Below, one piece after another: positions 15,501-30,500 of a DNA stretch of 64,000 nt (position 1 is the first letter of the stretch; each line of letters starts with the position of its first letter). Origin of the DNA: Siphonodentalium dalli (lineage: Eukaryota > Mollusca > Scaphopoda > Gadilida > Siphonodentaliidae); assembly GCA_032622095.1 (NCBI GenBank), contig CP136065.1, forward strand, positions 19,826,134-19,890,133. Reading direction: 5' to 3'. The position numbers and the translations under genes are program-made. The notes under the pieces were generated by a model. That model was not told where the DNA came from and did no database searches. It saw only the letters and a list, made by a program, of their open reading frames with translations.

Positions 15501-18500
15501 CTGTATAATTTAAGTTGTTTTTCATGTTGTTTAGATGAAGGCTTCCCTTATGACTTCTCTCGAATTAGCTGTATAATTTAAGTTGTTTTTCATGTTGTTT
15601 AGATGAAGGCTTCCCTTATGACTTCTCTCGAATTAGCTGTATAATTTAAGTTGTTTTTCATGTTGTTTAGATGAAGGCTTCCCTTATGACTTCTCTCGAA
15701 TTAGCTGTATAATTTAAGTTGTTTTTCATGTTGTTTAGATGAAGGCTTCCCTTATGACTTCTCTCGAATTAGCTGTATAATTTAAGTTGTTTTTCATGTT
15801 GTTTAGATGAAGGCTTCCCTTATGACTTCTCTCGAATTAGCTGTATAATTTAAGTTGTTTTTCATGTTGTTTAGATGAAGGCTTCCCTTATGACTTCTCT
15901 CGAATTAGCTGTATAATTTAAGTTGTTTTTCATGTTGTTTAGATGAAGGCTTCCCTTATGACTTCTCTCGAATTAGCTGTATAATTTAAGTTGTTTTTCA
16001 TGTTGTTTAGATGAAGGCTTCCCTTATGACTTCTCTCGAATTAGCTGTATAATTTAAGTTGTTTTTCATGTTGTTTAGATGAAGGCTTCCCTTATGACTT
16101 CTCTCGAATTAGCTGTATAATTTAAGTTGTTTTTCATGTTGTTTAGATGAAGGCTTCCCTTATGACTTCTCTCGAATTAGCTGTATAATTTAAGTTGTTT
16201 TTCATGTTGTTTAGATGAAGGCTTCCCTTATGACTTCTCTCGAATTAGCTGTATAATTTAAGTTGTTTTTCATGTTGTTTAGATGAAGGCTTCCCTTATG
16301 ACTTCTCTCGAATTAGCTGTATAATTTAAGTTGTTTTTCATGTTGTTTAGATGAAGGCTTCCCTTATGACTTCTCTCGAATTAGCTGTATAATTTAAGTT
16401 GTTTTTCATGTTGTTTAGATGAAGGCTTCCCTTATGACTTCTCTCGAATTAGCTGTATAATTTAAGTTGTTTTTCATGTTGTTTAGATGAAGGCTTCCCT
16501 TATGACTTCTCTCGAATTAGCTGTATAATTTAAGTTGTTTTTCATGTTGTTTAGATGAAGGCTTCCCTTATGACTTCTCTCGAATTAGCTGTATAATTTA
16601 AGTTGTTTTTCATGTTGTTTAGATGAAGGCTTCCCTTATGACTTCTCTCGAATTAGCTGTATAATTTAAGTTGTTTTTCATGTTGTTTAGATGAAGGCTT
16701 CCCTTATGACTTCTCTCGAATTAGCTGTATAATTTAAGTTGTTTTTCATGTTGTTTAGATGAAGGCTTCCCTTATGACTTCTCTCGAATTAGCTGTATAA
16801 TTTAAGTTGTTTTTCATGTTGTTTAGATGAAGGCTTCCCTTATGACTTCTCTCGAATTAGCTGTATAATTTAAGTTGTTTTTCATGTTGTTTAGATGAAG
16901 GCTTCCCTTATGACTTCTCTCGAATTAGCTGTATAATTTAAGTTGTTTTTCATGTTGTTTAGATGAAGGCTTCCCTTATGACTTCTCTCGAATTAGCTGT
17001 ATAATTTAAGTTGTTTTTCATGTTGTTTAGATGAAGGCTTCCCTTATGACTTCTCTCGAATTAGCTGTATAATTTAAGTTGTTTTTCATGTTGTTTAGAT
17101 GAAGGCTTCCCTTATGACTTCTCTCGAATTAGCTGTATAATTTAAGTTGTTTTTCATGTTGTTTAGATGAAGGCTTCCCTTATGACTTCTCTCGAATTAG
17201 CTGTATAATTTAAGTTGTTTTTCATGTTGTTTAGATGAAGGCTTCCCTTATGACTTCTCTCGAATTAGCTGTATAATTTAAGTTGTTTTTCATGTTGTTT
17301 AGATGAAGGCTTCCCTTATGACTTCTCTCGAATTAGCTGTATAATTTAAGTTGTTTTTCATGTTGTTTAGATGAAGGCTTCCCTTATGACTTCTCTCGAA
17401 TTAGCTGTATAATTTAAGTTGTTTTTCATGTTGTTTAGATGAAGGCTTCCCTTATGACTTCTCTCGAATTAGCTGTATAATTTAAGTTGTTTTTCATGTT
17501 GTTTAGATGAAGGCTTCCCTTATGACTTCTCTCGAATTAGCTGTATAATTTAAGTTGTTTTTCATGTTGTTTAGATGAAGGCTTCCCTTATGACTTCTCT
17601 CGAATTAGCTGTATAATTTAAGTTGTTTTTCATGTTGTTTAGATGAAGGCTTCCCTTATGACTTCTCTCGAATTAGCTGTATAATTTAAGTTGTTTTTCA
17701 TGTTGTTTAGATGAAGGCTTCCCTTATGACTTCTCTCGAATTAGCTGTATAATTTAAGTTGTTTTTCATGTTGTTTAGATGAAGGCTTCCCTTATGACTT
17801 CTCTCGAATTAGCTGTATAATTTAAGTTGTTTTTCATGTTGTTTAGATGAAGGCTTCCCTTATGACTTCTCTCGAATTAGCTGTATAATTTAAGTTGTTT
17901 TTCATGTTGTTTAGATGAAGGCTTCCCTTATGACTTCTCTCGAATTAGCTGTATAATTTAAGTTGTTTTTCATGTTGTTTAGATGAAGGCTTCCCTTATG
18001 ACTTCTCTCGAATTAGCTGTATAATTTAAGTTGTTTTTCATGTTGTTTAGATGAAGGCTTCCCTTATGACTTCTCTCGAATTAGCTGTATAATTTAAGTT
18101 GTTTTTCATGTTGTTTAGATGAAGGCTTCCCTTATGACTTCTCTCGAATTAGCTGTATAATTTAAGTTGTTTTTCATGTTGTTTAGATGAAGGCTTCCCT
18201 TATGACTTCTCTCGAATTAGCTGTATAATTTAAGTTGTTTTTCATGTTGTTTAGATGAAGGCTTCCCTTATGACTTCTCTCGAATTAGCTGTATAATTTA
18301 AGTTGTTTTTCATGTTGTTTAGATGAAGGCTTCCCTTATGACTTCTCTCGAATTAGCTGTATAATTTAAGTTGTTTTTCATGTTGTTTAGATGAAGGCTT
18401 CCCTTATGACTTCTCTCGAATTAGCCGTATAATTTATCTTACATTCTTCTTCTTTCCAGCCTTCAGTAACTTACAGGATGACCGGCGTGAGCGATGCTCC

Positions 18501-21500
18501 TGAATATTTCGATGTTGATACTATTACTGGAGTTATCAGCCTCGCTAAAGATCTCAAGTTGGATTTGAACAAGAAGCCAAATTATTTGGTGAGACATTCT
18601 CAATTTCTTATGTAGAAATTTCTGTTTCAGACTAAAGAAATTATGAATATTTTCAATTACAGATTACATCAGTTTAGAGTATCTCAGGACGCTAAGCATA
18701 TTGAATCATATATATAATTTCATATAGGCACAAACTCCTTTTATATCAATATTTTCATTACTACTATAAAGTTAATAGTTCCCCACTTTGAACCAGACCT
18801 TATATATGGCCTTCCTTTTACTGACAACTCACAACAGTTGTGATATAGCCATAGATGCTTAAAACTATGTAAAACCTTAATATTCACATGGCACCCAAAT
18901 TATAAAATATGGTAACACCTGAGACACATGATCCAAAATTTGTCGAAAATAAACTGAATATTTTTATCTTCAGGTTGAAATTGTTGCCTCAAAATCATTC
19001 ACATCTGGTATAAAAACGGCTACAGCCATGGTGAACATCACAGTATCCAGGAATATCAATTCTCCTGTCTTCTCTGAGAGGGTTTACACTGTGGATATAT
19101 CCGAAACATCTACATTCGGAACACCTGTAGTGGCGGCCACAGCAACTGACGCAGACAACCACGACACACTGACATATACCCTAGAACAGATCGCTGGGAA
19201 TTCTTTGGGTGACAGGTTCTATGTGGGTCCAGCCAGCGGCCTCATATCAATAAAGAATCTGCTGAATGGTCTCGGTGGACGTACTGCTCAGGTAAGTCCA
19301 GGCAATTTTTTTTTATGGAATTTCACATTTTTTATCATCTCCAGTAATAATATCAAATCAAGCATGACATTTTAGAACTTTAATTGACATCAAAACATCA
19401 GCTTTCAAGTTCGATTGCATTATGGGAAATTAATGTAAGGAATCAGTTGCCTGGAATGATATATCGAGTGAAAAGCAATCTGTCGGGGAATGTCATAAGA
19501 CTTTGACAGCAAAATTGGAGTCAGATAGAAAAGTTGTAGGAACCAAAACAATTGGACTATTCTAGTTTTCAGTAGGTAATTTCATAGTGGAATGATATCA
19601 CAAAAAGAATGATGATATCAAATAAGATCCATTGCTGACTGATGCGTTCTATTTTATAATATTTGCCTGATATAAACTTCTCACCCAGCCAGACCAGGAC
19701 CTAAAATCCTGATTTTTTTATATGGCAAAATGCACAAATATTATAAAAAGAGTTTTCAAAGTTATATACTATGTTATTATAAGTTAAATTAAACAAAATC
19801 CTTTTTTTCAGTTCTTCGTTGTTGCAAGTGATAACTCACGACCAGAAAGAACAGGGAAAGCCACTGTTATTGTGAACGTCTTGACTGATATTGCTCCAAC
19901 TTTCTCCAAAAACATTTACAATGCCGTCGTGTCTGGAAACCAGCAGATCGGTGACCTTGCTCTGCAGGTCACAGCCACTGATGCTGACCTCCAAGCATCA
20001 CTGGTCTACAAAACAACTGGCTACCTGTCTGCTACCAGCTACTTTGGCATTGCTAATAATGGTAGAATTGATGTCATTAATGATCTGGAAACTGATGAAA
20101 CACTTACATATACTGTAAGTTTTTGTACTTATTTAATAACTTTTAATTGTTCTTAAAGGCAACATAGCTTTATGACAATTTATTAAAGATTATCATTCAC
20201 ATTATCAGTGTGAAGAAAAGTTCCAATAAGTACAATTGGAACACATGTTTAAGTGTTCAGTGAAATTATATTAACTCAATGATGGTTCATTATACTGAAG
20301 CAAGCAAATATACAAGTTGGCTGAGGTCAACAAATGATGCAACATTAATCGTTACCTGTTGAAATTATGGGTCTTCCTTTCAAATATTATGCAGAAATTT
20401 CCAGACTATCCCAAATTTAGTTTTATTCTGACAAGGATTTATATAATTTGGAATCCATTGTGTGTGCCATTTCACCTGATAATATTCATGCTATTTTCGC
20501 TGATAATGACTGTGTATGCCGTTTCACCTGAATCGATTGTGTATGCCATCTTACTTGATACATATTCCTCAAAATTGCAGCTCGGACTTATGGTTTATGA
20601 CAGTGCAAGGCCACAGAAAATAGCAACAGCAAATGTGACAATTAATGTTGTCAGGAATCGCTTCTCGCCCAGATTCGCGCAGACGACATTCTCACTGACC
20701 ATCCCCGAGAACAATCTGCTGGGAACAGAACTCCTCTCTGTTACATCTACTGACCAGGATAATGTATGTTAATATATACAAACATATGAAAAACATCTCT
20801 GAATTATTTTGTTTTGGACACATTATTCAGTTAAGTTATTTTGTCTAGTGTTGTGAGGTTTGGTTGTTATATTAATATATAAAATATTAATATATAAAAA
20901 TTCATGAAAAATGTCTCTGAATTTAGGATTTATTTTAGAAACAAGGTTCACTTAAGTTATTTTGTCTTGTGTTGTCATTTTTGGTTGCTACAAGGTTTGC
21001 ACTTCAGTAGAATATTGCCTAATGAGCTTCTCATTTTTATGATAGTCAACAAAGGATTTTCTATTGAAGTCTATGACAAAATAATGTGCTATTCAATAAT
21101 ACACTCTTTTCCTTGTTTGTGGATTGAATTTTTTTCCAGATGCATTATTGTATCCCAGCATCCCAACTCATTTGTTTTGTCTTCGGCATGGCATATAAAC
21201 TGAAATCTCCATTTGAACAGAAGAAATGATTTATCATTTAAAAATAACAAAAATTTTGAACAAAAGATTTGATTTATCATTTAAAAATAAATACACAAAT
21301 CTGTAAATATTTTTAATAAATTATACAGGACGAAATCCGATACAGAATCAGGAGTCAGACGACAGATGCTTCAAACTTCTTTAACCTGAACACAGAGACA
21401 GGCAGATTGTCCGTAATCAGACCACTCACATTGACCACACAGAACTCATTCACGGTGAGTAGTTGATCACTGGTTTAAAAGTATGATAATTTGTTGTGTT

Positions 21501-24500
21501 AAATTCCTGTAAGCTTTCTGATGAAACAATTTAGCTTCCAAATTGATAGTGTGGAAACGCACTGATTTTTTTAAATGTGTCATTTATTACTTGTTTGGAA
21601 TTCAAATTCATTATAAGTTCTTTCATTAGAACACTTTGCTTACTGCTGTTTTGGTTAAACAATGCCCTGATGTAAAACCATACATTAACCTTTTCTATAC
21701 TAAATACTCATTGATGAGTTCACTTAGGAAATGTTCAGGTAATAAGTTCAACAATAAACTTATTAACTGAACATTTCCCATCTATGAATGTGAATCATCT
21801 GCTTTGTATTATCTGTTTTTCTGTTTCTCATCTGATTTAAATGTAACCTGAACACCCCTCCAAATTAATAATAGACCATTTCAATGTATACTTTTATGAG
21901 TGAATGGGAGAATCCATTCAGTATAGAAAGGGTTAAAATTTGAAGTCTTTACCACCCTTATATGTTAAAAAAAATTATCAGCACCAGTTGTCTCCTTTTA
22001 AACTTGTTTTCTGTCTCCTTCTAGATAACGACCACATCCTATGATCTCGGAACACCAAGCCTCTCAAGCCAGGATGAAGTGAGAATATTCATCACCATCA
22101 TAAGAAACGAGAACACACCAGTGTTTGTAACCGGACCATACAGAACAGAGATACCGGAAACAGAAGCTGTCAGCTCTTTAGTGATAACTGTCTCAGCGGC
22201 TGATAGTGACACCACTGTAAGCTTCCTCAACCATAAGGTTGTTAGAAATTCTTGAAGTCAAACATTCACTTTATCTGACCATTATATATTTTCACACCAT
22301 ACTGCTTCCTGTGTTTACAACTAACTTACATAGAGTTATCTTACATGTTCACATTTCTCAGAAGAAATGTGGCCACGAAAACTAGCCGAGTTGCGATACA
22401 TCATTACAAACACATTGTGTATATAACACGTTTATCTACCATTCGTGTGACCGAATTCACCACACAAATTACATTTTATGAGTTTTTTAAATGCCAAAAT
22501 CGTTGGATTTGTTTTTGATGATTAGCTTTCTAGAGTAAATTCTCCCACCTGTAAATGTATCAGTGTCACATGATTAGCTCAATTTGCTAAAATTCTCCCA
22601 ACTAGCAAGTTCATGCGAATATTCCCTATGGAAATTGAATTCAATGGACACTTGCATTTTTATATAATTATATAATAAATACTAAAAAAATATGTATCAG
22701 TTATTTTGTGATATATTTTACCATAATACCCATAATGGGAGGTTATCAAATAATGTTAAAACCTAGGAACTATTTGTTTGTAGCGCGTAAGAATATATGT
22801 TGGAATGTTGTTTTGATTTGTCATGCTATTGATGTGACGTCAGTTAATTCATGATTTTGAACTAGTCAATGACGTCATGCACATCTTGTACTGTAACTGC
22901 AGTAATGATACAGATGTTTTTATTGCCAATTCCTTATTGCCAATTCCTTATCGCCAATTTTATCAGGGAATTTCATAGGAAATGGTATATAACTTTTATT
23001 ATTTCGGTATCTTTCAGAGCACATTTGGTGATATCACATACAGATTGACTGGAGATGGGAACGCAACCACATACTTCAGCATTGACTCACAAACCGGTGG
23101 CATTTCTGTGAGAACCGCCCTGACGACCGATATTGCTGGCACATATCATGTAAGTTTGTTTCAAATATAAAAAGTCAAACTGAAAATATTGTTAACACTG
23201 CCTCTTCAATAGTTCTAGCTGCATACCTGTACAAGTATGAGATACAATGTGGTTTTCCAAATCGGTTTATGTCTTTTGTGTTTTCTGAATTATTGTCTCT
23301 AACTGTCAGGTATTTTTAAATTGTTTTCTGTTATTCCCTGTTTTTCTCTTCTATAATTGTAATTTATCACTAAAAAATTTAAAATAATTTGATAATTTAA
23401 TTCTGGCTTAATTTTTAATGTTATTTTTATTAAGATAGGGAAGTTATCTTAACATTTCTCTCTTTCAGGGACGAGTTATTGCCCATGATGGTGGATCTCC
23501 TCAGAAGACGGCGACAGCTATGGTGGTCATCGATGTGATTCGTAACCTGCACAGACCTATCTTCTCACCAAGAATCTATACAGCAACCATGGATGAAACA
23601 GCTGGCATTGGAGCCAATATTCTGAGAGTTTCTGCAAATGATAGAGATGTTAGGGTAAGGATACCTATTAAAAAGAAACCTGGGTTCTTGGGCATTTCTT
23701 ATTATATTTTATAAGACATGTCGCAGTCTTTTCAGTTTTTAACCTGAACTCAAAAGCAGGTGCCCAGCCTGCTCTGTGGAAGATGTTCACAGAAAATAAC
23801 ATCTTGAGCCGCACAAACATAAACAAATATTTTCCCATTTAGATATTGTTGTGCAGTAAAATCAACTTGTGTAAATATATGTAAGTCAATTAGGCAGTAA
23901 AATGTAGGGCTATCATTGGTTATTTGAATAATTATCAGCTAGTCATTAAGTTGACTAGAGTGTTTTATTAATTGACTATAATTGATTATTGTTTATTTCA
24001 GAGACCATTTAATGAAGTCAGATACAAGTTGGGTGAGCTTAACACCGCAGCCAGCACATTCTTCCAAATCGATGTCCTATCTGGAATTATATCTGTCCGA
24101 CTGCCACTAACATTGGACTCATCAGATGCATTGTCATATACTGTAAGTCAGTTTTTTTTATCATGTCTAAAAATATGTTATATCTGTATTTAAGCGGTCT
24201 ATGACACCAAATAACCTTTATGAAAAAAAATAATATGGGTAGAACTTGAGTATAAATAGTTTTTCTATGTATCATTGAAATTTGTTTTAGCTGTGGCAGA
24301 ATACTATCAGGACAACATATGTTGGTGCCACATATACCATTAGTTTAAGCCAGAGTTCTTCTGCAGATGAGGTGATAATTGTGTTTTCAATAAAATATGG
24401 TTGTTGCATATCCTGGAAGTTGGAGCATTAACTCTATCAATAAAATCATATAACATAAGATCATGTAACAAGAATGTTCTTTGCCTCTTTTCAGTTCCCA

Positions 24501-27500
24501 GTTCATGCTTACGACCTTGGGTCAAGTTCACTGCAGTCAGACATCCCAGCTGGAATCACGATTAATGTTAACAGGAACTTGAATCCACCACAATTCCAGG
24601 ATGAACCATATAATAAATGGATTAATTTCAACGAGAATGTGGGTCAAACTGTATACAGTGTGCGAGCCAACGACATTGATCAGGTATGCATATAACATAA
24701 CTACATGAGACCAAATTGAATTTATTTCCTTGAAACTTTCCTCATTGATTTATAAATATTTCTTAATGTATTGATTATAAAATATTCGCAAAGTTCTTAT
24801 AAATGGCATCTGAACTTTTTCAAGACAAAAAAGAATTGCAAATTGTTCAAACCAAAAATGATGCGGGAAGGGTATTAACCCTTTACCCAACAGAACGGCC
24901 CTGTGCCAATGCATTCTCTTATATATGCGAGTCGACCATAGGTCGCCTCGCATATATAAGAGAATGCATTGGCTTAACACATTAAAAATTATAAAATTGT
25001 TAAAGAATGTAAGAAAAAATGGTAAAAAGTGTTAAAAAAAGAATTGTTTTAGGCCAATGCATTCTCTTATATATGCGAGGCGACCTATGGTCGACTCGCA
25101 TATATAAGAGAATGCATTGGCACAGGGCATAACTGTAACTATCACAATGTGGTCAAGGAGCCGATTCCAATGATATCCATATTTGTATGGTTCTATTGAG
25201 ACAGACCGAAGATATTTTAGGCTGTTGAAGCTTTATTTGGCCGGTTTTGGCCGGTTTGTTGGGTAAAGGGTTAAATAGCCAGCTCTTTATATTATCTGAA
25301 ATGTAAAAGTTGATCCATTTGCCTTAACCCTTTCATGATGGGAGTTGCGTTGGTGCAGCAATAAATATCCTGTGCCAGTACATTATCTTATATATGCGTG
25401 TCTTCCCATAGGGAGCCTCACATTTATATAAGAGAATGCATTGGTTTAAAAGGTCACGTTCTGATTACTATTCATTCATTTATAGTGATGTTCAGCTAAA
25501 TAAGTTCAATGAATAGCTTGAACAAAGCTTGTTTTCTGCCTATCAGTTACTTATTTATGATAGATATATCATATTTATGGAGGCACGGACTCAGTATAAG
25601 TGTTCATTGCTTTAAATGTGCTTGCTTCAAATTCTCATGTCTTTTGTTTTTTCCATTTCAGTCACCCTACAACATAATTCGTTACACAATCATCGGTGAC
25701 GATGAAGCTATGAGCATGTTCAATATTAACCAACAGACAGGGGTGATCATTCTAGCTGAACCAATTAGGGATGTTAACGCCCTGGTATACACTGTAAGTA
25801 CAACCTTCAATCTATTATAAATTGATGATGTTATTATTATCAGATATAACTTTAGAAACAAAAAGGTAAAGATCTTTGTTACTGTTTGTTAAAATTCCAT
25901 TTTAGAGGAAGCTACTCATGACACAAAGCCATTGATCTTATGAAAATCCTGTAGTTCAGGGGACTATGAAAATACAAATGAAAATTACATCTCGATACTC
26001 AGCTAATAAAAGTAATGACTGTTATTGCTACTCTAGTCCCAATGACACAATTTTCAGATGCTTCATTCCCATGACTATGAGATAGGGAGAAGTTTGTTGA
26101 GAAAAACTGAGAAAAAACTATTTCTCTTGAGTGACTTGTTATTAAGGTATCAATCTACCAGATAATTATGCTATCAATCTCATATACAAATATAATTGTT
26201 TTTTTTTTATCAGATTCGAGTTTTGGCTACAGACAGTGGAACACCTTCATTAGTTGACACATCAGTCGTAACAGTACACATCCAGAGAAACCTCCACAAA
26301 CCCGTCCTGCTTCAACAGAACTATACTTTCTCGGTGTTAGAGAATGAGGACTTAGGGGTGTCTGTCCATCAGATACTGGCCACCGACTCTGATGCTGCTG
26401 TGAGTACTGGATTTTAACCCTTTACCCAACAGAAGGGGCCCTGTGCCAATGCATTCTCTTATATATGCGAGTCGACCATAGGTCGCCTCGCATATATAAG
26501 AGAATGCATTGGCTTAACACATTAAAAATTATAAAATTGTTAAAGAATGTAAGAAAAAATGGTAAAAAGTGTTAAAAAAAAGATTTTTTTTAGGCCAATG
26601 CATTCTCTTATATATGCGAGGCGACCTATGGTCGACTCGCATATATAAGAGAATGCATTGGCACAGGGCTAACTGTAACTATCACAATGTGGTCAAGGAG
26701 CCGGTTCCAATGATATCCATATTTGTATGGTTCTATTGAGACAGACCGAAGATATTTTAGGCTGTTGAAGCTTTATTTGGCCGGTTTTGGCCGGTTTGTT
26801 GGGTAAAGGGTTAAAGATACGATTGTTCATCCTTTCACTATTTATATAGCTTCCAGGCTTTAAACCTTCCATGACTGGAGCTTCCTGAAATTTTGCAAAA
26901 CCCTGTGCCAATGCATTCTCTTATATATGCGAGTCTGCCATAGGGAGCCTCGCAATATATAGGAGAATACATTGGCCTAACGATATTTACCTTGACCTTG
27001 TAAACCAGTGCATTCTCTTATATATGCGAGGCTCCCAATGGGAGCCGATATTGTTTTAGTAACTCAGTTGAGGAATTTAGATGGAAAAATCCCTCATTTT
27101 GTTCACTTTTTAGTTGAATATGAGGGACACCATATATTTCACACATGTTTTTGGGGAGGTAGTAAATGTCAAAACCAGTTTCATTATCAGTTATATTTTG
27201 TTGGTAGTAAGAATCAACATTGTTACTTCTCAGTATTATTCTTACAGATCCAATTTAACACAAATCATTTTTTTCAGGCACCATACAATTCACTTCACTA
27301 CATTCTACAAGAGTGGAGCAACCAAGCCACCGTTCCCGGTTACATTACAGAATACTTTGGAATCAGTGTTTCAGGATTTATATATGTGAAAAAATCATTA
27401 ACACAGATACAAGGAGTTTTCACTATTTATGTAAGTTTAGGGTATTTTCAGAGAATTATGTAGTAATGAAAAAATTACAAAAAGAAAATCATGTCAATAC

Positions 27501-30500
27501 AATATTTTGGTGTGCTGAAGAAATGTTTCAAACTATTTCACTGTCAGGAAATATTTACAATGACTTATTATCTGAAAATCCATATAAATATCAGTTAGTT
27601 TGTTTTCCATTGTGCATTTTTTCTCTAGCTTTCCATGTTTTATTCTATGATTTATTATTTTATCATTTAACCTCAGTTTTGTGAATGATGTGGATTCTGG
27701 ATTTCAATTTGTTCAAAGTTTTCGAAAAATAGCCAATCAAATTCCGAAATGGCAAAATTTTTGACCAAATGATTTTTCTGACCAGCACAATCACTGGTTG
27801 TAAAGGATGTATGAAATTATAAAGACTTCCATTCTCACAATCAAGAATATATATATTTTTTTTCTCTCCACAGGGTAAACTGACCGTGAGTGATGGAGGC
27901 AGCCCAGCTCTCGTGGCTGATGATAAGTCATACATCACTATCAACGTTATCCGGAACCAGCACTCTCCAAAGTTCCCTCGCGATTTGTACTTAACTGACC
28001 TTAATGAGAACACGCAGTCAGGAAGTAACATCATCCGCGTCGAGGCAACAGATGCTGATCCAGTCGTAAGTGGAGTCTTTATTTATTACACACCCATTGC
28101 CCTATTCCTTCTGGTCTTCTCTTTGAGCCATTGCGATCTTCTTTTTGAGTTTACCAGCTGCCAGATTTTCTGTTACTTTTTTGCAGAATGCTTGTATGTG
28201 ACTCCTGATTTTTTGCAAAACATACCATAAATATTACTTTATCTTTGGACTTGTATCTGGAACCGTTTGAAGATTTTGCGATGCTCGAATTACTGCAATA
28301 TAACATGAACAATGAACACACCAGATAAAAACTGTAGACCGTTTGGCTACATGCGAAAAAAGAATAGAAGCCTCTACATATGGAGAATTTGAAGGTGAAT
28401 GTGCATGTTTTGTTTGTTCCCAATTCAAGAAAGCAGCCAGAAAAGTTCCCAATTTAGAGAACTCCATAATAATTTACGAACTTTTAAATGTCTGACATTG
28501 TTAGGTGTCATAATATTTTATGAACTTTTAAATGTCTGACATTGTTAGGTGTCATATTCTCATCATATGTTCTATTTCCTCACAGAGCACACCTTATGGA
28601 CAGATCCGTTACTCGATAATCGGTGACGACTCAGCTCCAATCTTCTTTAGCATCCAAGAAGTTACAGGAGAGATAACAATCAAACGCTCACTAGTATTAG
28701 AAGATGCTACTAGCTACAAGGTAAAATTATTTTTATCGCTATTTTATTTATTTTTTATTATCTAAACCTGAAAATTAATCTGGTTTTGTTTTTAATCTGT
28801 GTAAATGTGCGTAATACAATGCAAAGATTTTCCCATTCAATCTCGGGTGAAATCAGCATCTCTGTTTGTGAGAGAATGTTGAATTCTGTCCACAGTTCTA
28901 AGTCCATAAGGCTGATATTTCGTGCTATTCATATTTGTTTAATAATTGGAGTCTTTTTTTCTCCATGTCAATTAAATCATGTAATAGTATACTACTAGTA
29001 ATTGAACTGTAAAATTACATGTAGGCGCACCACGCATGAAATAAATAAGCCTACTGATATTTTATCACTATAGTTGGACGACATGGCCATGACACTTGTT
29101 TTCTATCCATATTCTTTCATTTTAGATAAGAGTGGAGGCCCGTGACCTTGGAACACCATACCGTTATACCACCACCATTATTGTGGTTACTGTGACTCGT
29201 AACTTCAGAAGTCCAATATGGAGCCAATCAGAATACACCAGCACGGCGATATTAGAATCAACGTCTCTCGGTTCAGTTGTTCTGAGCATTGCAGCGACAG
29301 ATTCAGATCCTATGGTATGTTTTCTCTCTTCCATGATTCATCAGCCATTCTCATATTCAAGCAATGAATATCGACAACTTCAACTGGGGAACTTCAATCT
29401 GATCCTGGTCTCCCAGCAGTTGAATCCTATGCAGAAAGACATCCCCAGATGGTGAATTTGGTGACGCTACTCCACCATATGGGATATGCTCATTTTATAT
29501 CTCTGTAACATTTGTATATAAAATTTATATCGTGAGCATAATTAATCCATCTGATAATATCCATGAATATTTGTATGTGTTCGGCTAACCCAATGTTTAT
29601 ATAAAGATCAGTGACTCAGCACAATTCTCGGCTGCACTGAATACAAATATGGTTGAAGGAATCATCTTGTGCTTGTCATGCATGAAGGGCGTGATTATTA
29701 TATGTGTAATGTGTATCATATTTGTGTAGATAACTAAGCCATTATTGCACTATATATCCTATATGGTCCATGAATTCATCATCTTTAAATTTCTTGTTCT
29801 ACAGCCACCAAACAATGTCGTACATTACTACATGCAAGATGGCGAGGATCCAAACGGCTGCTTTATTCTGAATACATTAACTGGTGATTTGGCCTTGAGT
29901 AAATCCCTGCTATATAACCCATGCAGATCTACATTCTTTAGGGTAAGTAACTCTATTCATTTAATTTTATTTCTTTTAATTTATGAAGACAAATCTCATA
30001 AAAATATATTCTATGAAATTCCATGTAAAGAATACTAAAACATTTTTAGCTCAACTTGACGAGTATGTGCTATTGACATGGGTTGGCATCAGTCGTCCAT
30101 GCGTCTGTCAACAATTTCCTTTGACACACCTTACAGGCCACATCCCTCATCCAATCATCACCAGACTTCATATGGATCTTCGCGGTGACCTCTAGATGGG
30201 AGCCATCGATTTATTCCCAAATTCATTAAAAAACATGGCCACCAGCAGCCATCATGGATTTCAAATTTGAATCCATCGGCACACCCTGCAGCCCCCATTT
30301 ATTGGTGAAATGTTTGAAATGAAAATAATTTCATCTTCTCGATACAAACACTTTACTGTAACTTTTTGACTTTCCTTCTTCTTTATCATTCTATTCATTG
30401 CTCAGCAAATAATTGGCTCCTCCCCAAGTTGAGATACAGTGTCATTGACAAATTCATTTTCCTATGCTTTCTGCATATGAAAACATCACTGCAATGAATA

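Noticed and set aside
14623-18436. CRISPR-like or centromeric satellite interpretation of the 68-bp array
   Set aside because: There are no unique spacers and no bacterial context, and the array lies inside an intron of an expressed-type animal gene. It is a plain intronic minisatellite.
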